From an uncultured Eubacteriales bacterium (GTDB lineage: Bacteria > Bacillota > Clostridia > Peptostreptococcales > Anaerovoracaceae): a stretch of 6,801 nucleotides of DNA. Positions 1 through 6,259 of the stretch are shown here, piece after piece. Both the position numbers and the translations under genes were made by a program. The stretch lies in assembly GCA_959021945.1 (NCBI GenBank), contig CAUEYG010000082.1:1-6801 (forward strand), given 5' to 3'. The notes under the pieces were generated by a model. It did no database searches. It was not told the DNA's origin and worked only from the letters and a program-made list of their open reading frames with translations. The stretch's first letter is position 1. Each line of letters opens with the position of its first letter.

Positions 1-75
1 CGCACGGCAGACCCGTTCCACGCTTGAACCGGAAGAAGGTTTGCCCCACGATCCCTGTACGCTTCTGCAGCCCAT

Positions 76-972
76 ATGATGGCTATGCTGGATGAAGGAG
101 AGAAGATTGTCGGTGCACCTAATGGTGTAAAATCAGATGTTCTCATGCAAATGAAATATCCGGAGATTACAGAAGCTGCAGTACCCTATCAGGAAGGTGC
201 TGTCAACGGTGAAGAACTGCTGCGCATTGAGGCTGACCTGGCGCTCATTCGATCTTCTACAGCCGCAAGCCAAGGGGAAGTGGAAAAGCTGGATAAATTG
301 GGAATTCCCTATGTTGTTGTAGATTATACTACCATTGATGAACTAGAAAAGGCCATCCGAGTTATGGGAAATGTCTTTGATAAGGAAGAAAGAGCGGAGG
401 CATATATTCAATTTAGTCAGGAAACCATTGACCTGGTGCAGCAAAAGGTGCAGGATATACCAAAAGACCAGTGGCCCGCTGCCTATCACTCTGTCAACGA
501 AGCCATCCGAACTGACGGACAAGGAGATATCTGTGGCGAAATTATGAATCTTGGGGCAGTAAAGGACATTTCCATTGAAAAAGGAGTAAAGTCAGGAGGC
601 GACAAAACCTATACCACCTTGGAGGAAATTTACAAGTGGGATCCAGAGCTGTTTCTGGCCAATGAATCTTCTGTAACAGACTATATTCTTTCTGACTCCA
701 AATGGAAGGGCCTGACAGCAGTAAAAGAAAAACAAATCTTTACCCTGCCTGTAGGAGCTACCCGCTGGTGTCATCCCGGCTCCATGGAAGCTCATATGGG
801 CGTCTTGGCAACAGCATGGCTGGCCCATCCGGAAAAATTTTCCGATTTTAATTTGGAATCATACACAGCAGATTACTATAAAACGTATTTTGACTTGGAG
901 CTCGACCAAGAGACAGTAAAAAAAATTTTGTCAGGCCAAGGCATGCGCGTGTCCAATTCGCCTGTTGAATAA
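76..972 (+). CDS. ABC transporter substrate-binding protein (iron-siderophore/corrinoid type), 5'-incomplete
   Basis: Solute receptor of an ABC importer, which would capture a metal chelate or corrinoid outside the membrane and deliver it to a permease. The 298 visible residues fit the TroA-like two-lobed fold. There is an N-lobe segment with a PNGVKSD motif, the lobe-closing LALIRSSTAASQ / LGIPYVVVDY stretch, a long linker helix, then a C-lobe with the YHSVNEAIRTDG segment, a WDPELFL strand and the typical LTAVKEKQIFTLPVG and HPGSMEAH segments near the end. These resemble the Fe3+-siderophore/B12 receptors, but the ligand cannot be told from sequence. The ATG at 76 is only the first in-frame Met. 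It has no ribosome binding site, and a signal peptide and lipobox are missing, so the true start lies upstream of the window. An in-frame stop at 25-27 blocks extension, while receptor-like residues (SLYASAAH) already begin at 52. No permease or ATPase gene follows; the next gene starts 12 bp downstream. The family call is firm; intactness is uncertain. Confidence 0.82.
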   Translation: MMAMLDEGEKIVGAPNGVKSDVLMQMKYPEITEAAVPYQEGAVNGEELLRIEADLALIRSSTAASQGEVEKLDKLGIPYVVVDYTTIDELEKAIRVMGNVFDKEERAEAYIQFSQETIDLVQQKVQDIPKDQWPAAYHSVNEAIRTDGQGDICGEIMNLGAVKDISIEKGVKSGGDKTYTTLEEIYKWDPELFLANESSVTDYILSDSKWKGLTAVKEKQIFTLPVGATRWCHPGSMEAHMGVLATAWLAHPEKFSDFNLESYTADYYKTYFDLELDQETVKKILSGQGMRVSNSPVE

Positions 973-980
973 AAGGGAGG
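973..980 (+). promoter_or_regulatory. Ribosome binding site of the MoxR gene
   Basis: AAGGGAGG lies 4 bp before the ATG at 985, directly after the stop codon of the receptor gene (970-972). It is the strongest Shine-Dalgarno within the plus-strand gene run and fixes the MoxR start. No promoter or terminator fits in the 12-bp gap, which supports cotranscription with the upstream receptor gene. Confidence 0.8.
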
Positions 981-984
981 AACC

Positions 985-1956
985 ATGGAAAAAAAGACGA
1001 CCGTTTCAGTGCAGAAAGCCTCTATGGCAATGATAAATGAACTAAAAAAAGTAATCGTAGGAAAAGACGAAATTATAAAAAAGGTGCTGCTAGTGATCTT
1101 GGCAGGGGGACATATTTTGCTGGAAGATGTTCCGGGAGTGGGAAAAACAACATTAGCTCTGGGACTATCCAAAGTACTCAACCTTAATTATAAACGAATG
1201 CAGTTCACCCCTGATACCATGGCCAGCGACCTTACTGGATTCAGTGTCTACAATAAAGCTACAGGAGGGCTTGATTACAAGCCGGGAGCTGTGCTGTGCA
1301 ATTTATTCCTGGCTGACGAGATTAATCGTACTTCTGCTAAAACTCAGGCAGCCTTGCTGGAGGTTATGGAAGAAGGCGGAGTAACCGTAGATGGAGTGAC
1401 CCATCGTGTGCCGGAGCCTTTTGTCTGCATTGCTACGCAAAATCCTCTTGGCAGCGCAGGCACCCAAAAACTGCCGGATTCCCAGCTGGACCGGTTTATG
1501 GCAAGGCTTTCCATGGGCTATCCTGATTTAAAAAGCCAGGTAACCATTATTAAACAAAGACAGACTGCAGACCCTATGAACACGGTAAGGCCTTTAGTGG
1601 GAGAAGCGCACATAAAAGCCATGAAAAAGGCGGTTCAGCAAGTACAAATGGAAGATGAGGTCATTGAGTATGCGGCATCCCTTTGTGAAAAGACAAGAAC
1701 TGCAGAGGCAGTAGAACAGGGGGCAAGTCCAAGAGCAGTACTGGCGCTGGTTCAAATGGCAAAAGCCAATGCCCTTGTTGATGGGAGGGACTATGTGATC
1801 CCTCAGGATGTAAAATCCGTATTTATCGACGTTTGCGCACACAGGCTGGTACTGACTGCACGGGCAAAAATACGAAAAACAACAGAAGAACAAGTCTTAC
1901 AGGAGCTGCTCCATGAAGTAAAGCCTCCGGCTGTGTTGGAGAGAAAGGCAAAATAA
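985..1956 (+). CDS. MoxR-family AAA+ ATPase
   Basis: Cytosolic AAA+ ATPase of the MoxR family, thought to act as a chaperone that remodels or activates partner proteins, often membrane or vWA-containing ones. The 323-residue length is normal for the family. Visible motifs are the Walker A loop PGVGKTT (about residues 50-56), Walker B LFLADE (107-112) followed by INR, sensor 1 IATQNP (149-154), the arginine-finger segment SQLDRF (R170) and a sensor-2 GASPRA (R250) in the C-terminal lid. All key residues are present, so it should be an active ATPase. The start is fixed by the Shine-Dalgarno at 973-980. Its stop codon overlaps the ATG of the DUF58 gene by one base (TAATG), implying translational coupling. 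The MoxR-DUF58-transglutaminase order that follows is a classic conserved arrangement. The exact client is not known; the DUF58 protein is the natural candidate by context. Confidence 0.95.
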   Translation: MEKKTTVSVQKASMAMINELKKVIVGKDEIIKKVLLVILAGGHILLEDVPGVGKTTLALGLSKVLNLNYKRMQFTPDTMASDLTGFSVYNKATGGLDYKPGAVLCNLFLADEINRTSAKTQAALLEVMEEGGVTVDGVTHRVPEPFVCIATQNPLGSAGTQKLPDSQLDRFMARLSMGYPDLKSQVTIIKQRQTADPMNTVRPLVGEAHIKAMKKAVQQVQMEDEVIEYAASLCEKTRTAEAVEQGASPRAVLALVQMAKANALVDGRDYVIPQDVKSVFIDVCAHRLVLTARAKIRKTTEEQVLQELLHEVKPPAVLERKAK

Positions 1957-3116
1957 TGCTGCGAAACAGGGCGTTTTATGGCCTCCTTTTGTGTGGGCTC
2001 ACACTGATTTATATTTTTACAAATACTTATTATACATTGACACTGTTAGGTCTGTGCATTTTCCTGCCTCTACTTTCTCTGACCCTCATGCTTTTTTCCC
2101 GCAGAGGGCTAAAACTCCTGTTAAGCCTTCCGGGAACCGCAGAAAAAGAATCAGCGGAGCTTACTTACAAACTGGAAAATACTAGCATATTTCCTGTAGC
2201 AAGAGTTACCTTTCTTGTTGGGATGGAAAACCAGATGACTGGTGGGGAAAAAAAGAGAAAAGTAAGCGCCACAGTAGGGGGAAGAAAGACCGTCACTGCC
2301 CGCCTTTTTATGACAGACAGCAAAGTTGGCACGGTCATTGTTTCTACAAAAAAGATTCGCGTCTATGACGCTTTTGGTCTGTTTGCCTTTAAAAAGGAGG
2401 ACTTAAAGGACCAGGCAGCCGTTATTTATCCTGATATGAGAGAAGTCATGGTTTATATGGAAAAACCAATTGAAACAACAGGAGATGGAACACGCTATTC
2501 TGCAGAACGGCCAGGGCCGGATGTAAGTGAAATTTTTGCCTTGAGGGAATATGTGCCTGGTGATGAAGTACGCAAGATTCACTGGAAACTGTCTTCCAAA
2601 ATGGACAAGCTCATGTTTCGCGATTTCAGCCTGCCTCTTAACTACTCTGTATTCCTCCTGGTGGAGCTGACTCAAGACAAAGAGACTGTCATTGATGCGG
2701 TCATCGAGCTTTCCCTTTCCTTATCCAAGGCTCTTTTGCAAAATGGAATCAACCATAATTTAGCATGGTACAATACAGCCGGCGGAATGTTTTATGTAAG
2801 GGAACTGGACCACTTTGAAGACCTGGAAATTGCTGCCGCCCAAGTTTTATCCGCATATCCGGGGAAAAAGATAGGGGAGGCCCTTTCCTATTATGCTGCC
2901 AGCAGCTATCGCAGCCGCAAGAGCACCCTGCTTTATGTGACTTCTGCCCTGGATGTGGATGAAATCGCAGAACTGGAAGCTGCACAGACTATGAAAACCG
3001 TTTATGTTTATGAACAAGAAGGTGGGAATCCCCAAAGCAGCCCAGAGCAAGCGGTACAATTAACGGCTGTATCTGTAAAGCAGGTTACAGAAGGAATTCC
3101 AGAGATTATGGTATAG
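1956..3116 (+). CDS. DUF58 domain-containing membrane protein
   Basis: Membrane-anchored DUF58 protein, the usual partner of MoxR ATPases. Two hydrophobic segments near the N-terminus (about residues 7-22 and 27-48) form a hairpin anchor. They are followed by a beta-rich region (about 60-135), the KIRVYDAFGLF stretch (133-143) and the diagnostic DUF58 core LREYVPGDEVRKIHWK (196-211) with SSKMDKLMFRDF. The rest has a vWA-like layout (VFLLVE strand at 232-237, long helix, later LLYVTS strand). The position where a vWA domain would carry its DxSxS MIDAS metal site reads ELTQD, so metal binding is doubtful; DUF58 proteins vary here. The start is the ATG overlapping the MoxR stop. A weak GAGAAAGG at 1941-1948 inside the MoxR gene lies 7 bp ahead. 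The stop is 4 bp before the next gene. Function is inferred only from family and context: a scaffold linking MoxR to an envelope process. Confidence 0.92.
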   Translation: MLRNRAFYGLLLCGLTLIYIFTNTYYTLTLLGLCIFLPLLSLTLMLFSRRGLKLLLSLPGTAEKESAELTYKLENTSIFPVARVTFLVGMENQMTGGEKKRKVSATVGGRKTVTARLFMTDSKVGTVIVSTKKIRVYDAFGLFAFKKEDLKDQAAVIYPDMREVMVYMEKPIETTGDGTRYSAERPGPDVSEIFALREYVPGDEVRKIHWKLSSKMDKLMFRDFSLPLNYSVFLLVELTQDKETVIDAVIELSLSLSKALLQNGINHNLAWYNTAGGMFYVRELDHFEDLEIAAAQVLSAYPGKKIGEALSYYAASSYRSRKSTLLYVTSALDVDEIAELEAAQTMKTVYVYEQEGGNPQSSPEQAVQLTAVSVKQVTEGIPEIMV

Positions 3117-3120
3117 GATC

Positions 3121-5514
3121 ATGATGGTATTAAAAAAGGAAAAAGCCCAAACCTCCATGGATTTGGTACAAATTTCAGACAAAGGCAGCAGCCGTCCGGC
3201 AAGGAGGGTGATCTTTGAATTACTTTTAACTGCAGCCCTGTCAGTTGGATGTTGGTACACCTTTTTTTCCATGTTTCCAAATCCAGTGGACCCCATTGTC
3301 AGTGCACTGCTCATCGTAGGTCTTCCGGCAGGACTGTACTTTTTATGCTGGAACCCTTTTTTAGGGAGATTTCTGGTTTTTTATGTCTTTCTCTTCACAG
3401 CGCTTTTCTTTGTGCTGGCCTATGAATCGGTCTGGAATGGGCTGATGGTCATGGCCAACCTTATCATCGAAGTGCTCAATGACCAGATGAATACAGGCAG
3501 GCTCCTTTTCCAGGTTACCGGCGATACAGTGGATTGGAGCAGAGATGTATTTTTGGCAATGATACCGGTTATGCTGCTGTCCTCCATTGGCATCGCTCAC
3601 AGCATCTACCACAAAGAACCGCTTTTAGGATTTTGCCTTACAGCCTTGCCGGTTATGGTCGGGCTGTGTCTGAAAGCAGAACCTTCCATCTGGCTGCTGC
3701 TCCTCCTGCTGCTGGCCTGGACAGGGCTGCTGATCTTGTCTGCTGTGGCAAGACCTGTCAGCAAAAAGAAAAAACAGCCCATTTACATACAAAGCTCGCA
3801 CCATTCATCACTGCCCTATGTGTTTCTGAGCATGACATTAGTCCTGCTGCTTGGCTATGTGCTCCTGTTCTCAGGAGATGATTATCGTCCGCCGGAAAGT
3901 GTAGAGGAGGCCAAAGCCGCCATTATAGCAGCAGAACAGCACCTTCGCTATGACAAGCTGGGCGGAGCGGATATTGAGGAACTAACCAGAGGCGACCTTA
4001 CAAAGACCCATCCTCTTGTCTATACAGAGAGCGCCGTGTTTTCTCTGAACATGCAAATTCCAAGATCCATGTACCTGAGAGGCTTTGTAGGCGGAAACTT
4101 TCAAGAGGGCAAATGGGAGAGCGCTGCAGAAGGAGCCTATTCCGGCGAGTATACCGGTATCACAGAATGGTTGGCTCAAAGGGATTTTTATCCGTGGATG
4201 CAGCAGGAACGCCTGTACCGTATGTCAAAGAATTATGATTTTTCAGAAGTTGCTGTGGAGAATGTAAACGGAAACAGCAAATATGTGTATCTTCCTTATG
4301 AAGCTGCGCTCAGCAAGGATACATTGCCGGATAAAGTGAACTACAAAAAGGATTATGGCGCTTTTTCCAAAGGACTGCGGGGCCAGCGGCAATATACCTT
4401 TCAATGTTTTCTTCCAAGGCTTACTGATTACGATGAAGGGACCATAGCAAAATGGCTGAAAGAAGTGAAACAGAGCCCTCAGTGGGATGAGTACGCAGAT
4501 GGGGAAGCCGTTTACCGCAGGTATGTGTATGATACCTACTTGTATGTTTCTGAAGAAGACAGCAAGGCCCTAGGCTCCAGCGGCATTGATAAATGTGCAG
4601 GAAAGACCATTGATTACACCCTTCATTATATTCGTAAAAATTTTGATGAGGAATTTCAATATAATCTTGAGCAGGACAAGGCTCCAAATGGCCAAGATGA
4701 ACTTTCCTATTTTATGGAAGACAGCCGCAGCGGAAACGATATGCACTTTGCTACAGCAGCAGCACTCATGTTCCGTAAGGCCGGAATTCCGGCAAGATAT
4801 GCGGAAGGATATTATTTGTCCCCTGAGTTCATGATGCTTTATACAGATATGGACAATGTAAACATTGACGTCCCAGACTCCCTGGCCCACAGCTGGGTTG
4901 AAATCTATGTGGACGAAGTGGGATGGATGCCTGTAGAAGTAGTCCCCGGCTTTTTTGACATGGAAAAGCAGGAAACAGCCAAAACAGAGGAACATGAAAA
5001 AATAAAGGAAGAAAACAAAGAACATTACCAGGATGAAGCGCCGGAGGATGACCAGCCTGAAGAAAAGCAGGAGAATGAGGAAAAAAACAGCAATCCTGTA
5101 TGGCTGGCGTTATCGATATTATTGATTCTGCTGCTGCTCATAGGAGTTTATGAGTATTTGGGAAGGCGGCGAATCAAAAAACTGCTGGCATCCTTTGAAA
5201 CAGAACATAGCGACGAGACGGTGTACAGGATCTATCAATATATGAGCAAAGTCCTGGCTTTCTGCGGGCATGACCTGCCGCAGAATCCATATGATAAAAT
5301 CGAAGAAATTTCGGCGCTCCTTGATCCGGTAACAAACATTCCTTTTGCAGAATTTCTCAGGCTCGCCAATCAAGTTCGCTTTGGGGGAAAGAGCCTTACA
5401 GAGGAAGAACAAGGAAGAATGGCCCGCTGCGCAGGAAAGGCAGGGAGCCATGTGTATGCGGTTTCCGGCAAAAGAAAAAAATTCATCATGAAGTTTATTT
5501 TCTTTTACGTTTGA
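3121..5514 (+). CDS. Transglutaminase-like membrane protein with DUF4129-like tail; catalytic Cys replaced
   Basis: Large membrane protein of 797 residues, third member of the MoxR/DUF58/transglutaminase set. About seven hydrophobic segments fill the first 250 residues (roughly 30-50, 57-77, 82-101, 144-163, 168-185, 188-209, 232-250). A large extracytoplasmic region follows (251-657), with the transglutaminase core at about 525-612. After it come a Glu/Lys-rich hydrophilic linker (612-657), a last membrane helix (660-679) and a cytosolic tail (680-770) resembling DUF4129. The core is recognised by GNDMHFATAAALMFRKAGI (538-556), PARYAEGY and AHSWVEIYVDEVGWMPVEV. The family normally has G-x-C-x-H-F; here the Cys position is Asp540. 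The triad His is H590, and the third position is Glu606 rather than Asp. Classic thiol catalysis is therefore unlikely. Two tandem ATGs (3121, 3124) lie 4 bp after the DUF58 stop, with only a weak AGGA at 3115-3118, so the second may be used and expression is probably coupled. The 3' end overlaps the convergent gene by 20 bp. Confidence 0.9.
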   Translation: MMVLKKEKAQTSMDLVQISDKGSSRPARRVIFELLLTAALSVGCWYTFFSMFPNPVDPIVSALLIVGLPAGLYFLCWNPFLGRFLVFYVFLFTALFFVLAYESVWNGLMVMANLIIEVLNDQMNTGRLLFQVTGDTVDWSRDVFLAMIPVMLLSSIGIAHSIYHKEPLLGFCLTALPVMVGLCLKAEPSIWLLLLLLLAWTGLLILSAVARPVSKKKKQPIYIQSSHHSSLPYVFLSMTLVLLLGYVLLFSGDDYRPPESVEEAKAAIIAAEQHLRYDKLGGADIEELTRGDLTKTHPLVYTESAVFSLNMQIPRSMYLRGFVGGNFQEGKWESAAEGAYSGEYTGITEWLAQRDFYPWMQQERLYRMSKNYDFSEVAVENVNGNSKYVYLPYEAALSKDTLPDKVNYKKDYGAFSKGLRGQRQYTFQCFLPRLTDYDEGTIAKWLKEVKQSPQWDEYADGEAVYRRYVYDTYLYVSEEDSKALGSSGIDKCAGKTIDYTLHYIRKNFDEEFQYNLEQDKAPNGQDELSYFMEDSRSGNDMHFATAAALMFRKAGIPARYAEGYYLSPEFMMLYTDMDNVNIDVPDSLAHSWVEIYVDEVGWMPVEVVPGFFDMEKQETAKTEEHEKIKEENKEHYQDEAPEDDQPEEKQENEEKNSNPVWLALSILLILLLLIGVYEYLGRRRIKKLLASFETEHSDETVYRIYQYMSKVLAFCGHDLPQNPYDKIEEISALLDPVTNIPFAEFLRLANQVRFGGKSLTEEEQGRMARCAGKAGSHVYAVSGKRKKFIMKFIFFYV
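5470..5506. terminator. Candidate bidirectional terminator-like inverted repeat at convergent gene ends
   Basis: An inverted repeat spans the tail-to-tail overlap. AAAAGAAAA at 5470-5478 is the exact reverse complement of TTTTCTTTT at 5498-5506, and an inner TTCA-TCA-TGAA hairpin sits at 5482-5492. The flanks (AAA on the left, GTTTA on the right) leave a small asymmetric internal loop. Read from either strand, the structure ends in a T-rich run, as a two-way terminator would. The stem is almost all A-T, so it would be weak, and the repeat may instead reflect lysine-rich coding on both strands. It is the only terminator-like structure I see between the two convergent genes. Confidence 0.35.
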
Positions 5515-6202
5515 AAAGGAAAATCACAACAGTGAACACCACTAAGACGAGAGCAAAGATTACGGCGGCAATTCTGGCCATGCCTGCAGTATCCCTAGGC
5601 TGATCCTGAGAAACCTGGTCAAGGCCGGACTTGTCTACGGGTACAGAATCAGCAGTTTCTCCATAAGCGGTTTCATAAGTAATGATATTTTGACCCAGCT
5701 TTTTGAGAATTTTATTTTCCTGAGAAGTCTTTTTGCTGCCAGTAGTAAAGGTGATGTTGTAGGCGTTATCGATAACTGTGCCGTTTTTGGCTTGAAGCGT
5801 ACTGTCCACAGCCACTTTATATTCGGTATTTTTCTTTAAGGGTTTCACAGGCTGTATGAACACCTCACGTCGATACTCTTTTTGTACCTGGTTGTCAGGG
5901 AAGATGAGGCGGATTGCGGCTGTATTTCCTTCACTGTCTGTAAGGTGGAAACATTTCTTGTTATTTGCCAGCACCGTTATATTGCAGATATTTTTGTTAA
6001 AATTGAGCTGTATGGTTTCGTTTCGTGAGACATTGGAAGCGCCATCAGCAATAGAAGTACTCTTTAGCGTGAGGGGAATATTGCGGTTTTTTCCATTTCC
6101 CCCGCCTGTACCGTCGCCGCCCTCTGCAAAGGCTGTGGCTGCAGTCAAAGTGAGGATGAGAACTACAAGAATAATGGGATAAATATGTTTCTGCTTTAAC
6201 AT
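5495..6202 (-). CDS. Secreted, membrane-anchored protein with an Ig-like (Big_5) domain
   Basis: Predicted surface protein of 235 residues, translated from the minus strand. It has a Sec signal peptide (about 1-26, ending AFA before EGG), a short Gly-rich linker (27-38) and one Ig-like domain of the Big_5/SbsA type (about 45-155). The domain shows SIADGASNVSRNETIQLNFN at its start and TEYKVAVDSTLQAKNGTVI...NITFTT at its end. A hydrophilic stalk (156-208), a C-terminal membrane helix (about 210-230) and a KRKRK stop-transfer tail follow, so the Ig domain would face outward on a tether. Two cysteines (C73, C84) lie in the domain. The ATG at 6202 is preceded by a strong AAAAGGAG (6210-6217) with a 7-bp spacer. 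No enzymatic motif is seen; a binding or structural role in the envelope is inferred. It is divergent from the secreted protein starting at 6260 and convergent with the transglutaminase-like gene, so it is its own transcription unit. Confidence 0.85.
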   Translation of the reverse strand: MLKQKHIYPIILVVLILTLTAATAFAEGGDGTGGGNGKNRNIPLTLKSTSIADGASNVSRNETIQLNFNKNICNITVLANNKKCFHLTDSEGNTAAIRLIFPDNQVQKEYRREVFIQPVKPLKKNTEYKVAVDSTLQAKNGTVIDNAYNITFTTGSKKTSQENKILKKLGQNIITYETAYGETADSVPVDKSGLDQVSQDQPRDTAGMARIAAVIFALVLVVFTVVIFLFKRKRK

Positions 6203-6209
6203 GATGTAA

Positions 6210-6217
6210 CTCCTTTT
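6210..6217 (-). promoter_or_regulatory. Ribosome binding site of the Ig-like gene
   Basis: Read on the minus strand this is AAAAGGAG, 7 bp before the ATG at 6202. It is a near-ideal Shine-Dalgarno and fixes the start of the Ig-like protein. Confidence 0.75.
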
Positions 6218-6235
6218 CCTTTATTGCTGGAAACT

Positions 6236-6244
6236 ATCATAACA
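6236..6244 (-). promoter_or_regulatory. Candidate extended -10 promoter for the Ig-like gene
   Basis: On the minus strand this reads TGTTATGAT, a TG-n-TATGAT extended -10 with one mismatch to TATAAT. Transcription would begin near 6229, leaving a leader of about 27 bases that contains the Shine-Dalgarno. No clear -35 is seen; the -35 position would fall at the start of the divergent gene. On the plus strand an overlapping TATCAT (6235-6240) could be a -10 for the gene at 6260, but it also lacks a -35. Confidence 0.4.
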
Positions 6245-6249
6245 TATAC

Positions 6250-6254
6250 GGAGG
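6250..6254 (+). promoter_or_regulatory. Ribosome binding site of the right-edge secreted protein
   Basis: GGAGG lies 5 bp before the ATG at 6260. It is the main support for that start codon, together with the signal peptide that begins there. Confidence 0.75.
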
Positions 6255-6259
6255 AAAAA

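Noticed and set aside
916..930. Poly-A run as a possible programmed frameshift site in the receptor gene
   Set aside because: The frame is intact on both sides and ends at a normal stop; no stop or alternate-frame extension suggests slippage.
876..1181. 101-codon minus-strand open frame across the receptor/MoxR junction
   Set aside because: It is antisense to the receptor C-terminus and the Walker A region, with Ser/Phe-rich shadow composition.
3534..3881. 115-codon plus-strand open frame in another frame
   Set aside because: It is internal to the membrane-segment region of the transglutaminase-like gene, whose hydrophobic pattern makes sense in the main frame; no independent support.
4570..5025. 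151-codon open frame on the minus strand
   Set aside because: It lies entirely antisense to the conserved transglutaminase core, has a Cys/Phe-rich low-complexity composition typical of a reverse-strand shadow, and has no recognisable domain.
4975..5091. Possible inserted repeat or transferred segment in the Glu/Lys-rich stretch
   Set aside because: It is a hydrophilic linker between the transglutaminase core and the last membrane helix; such low-complexity linkers are normal, and no regular repeat unit is seen.
5856..6182. 108-codon plus-strand open frame opposite the Ig-like gene
   Set aside because: Its sequence mirrors the signal peptide and Ig domain coding of the minus-strand gene, which has a ribosome binding site and coherent domain order.
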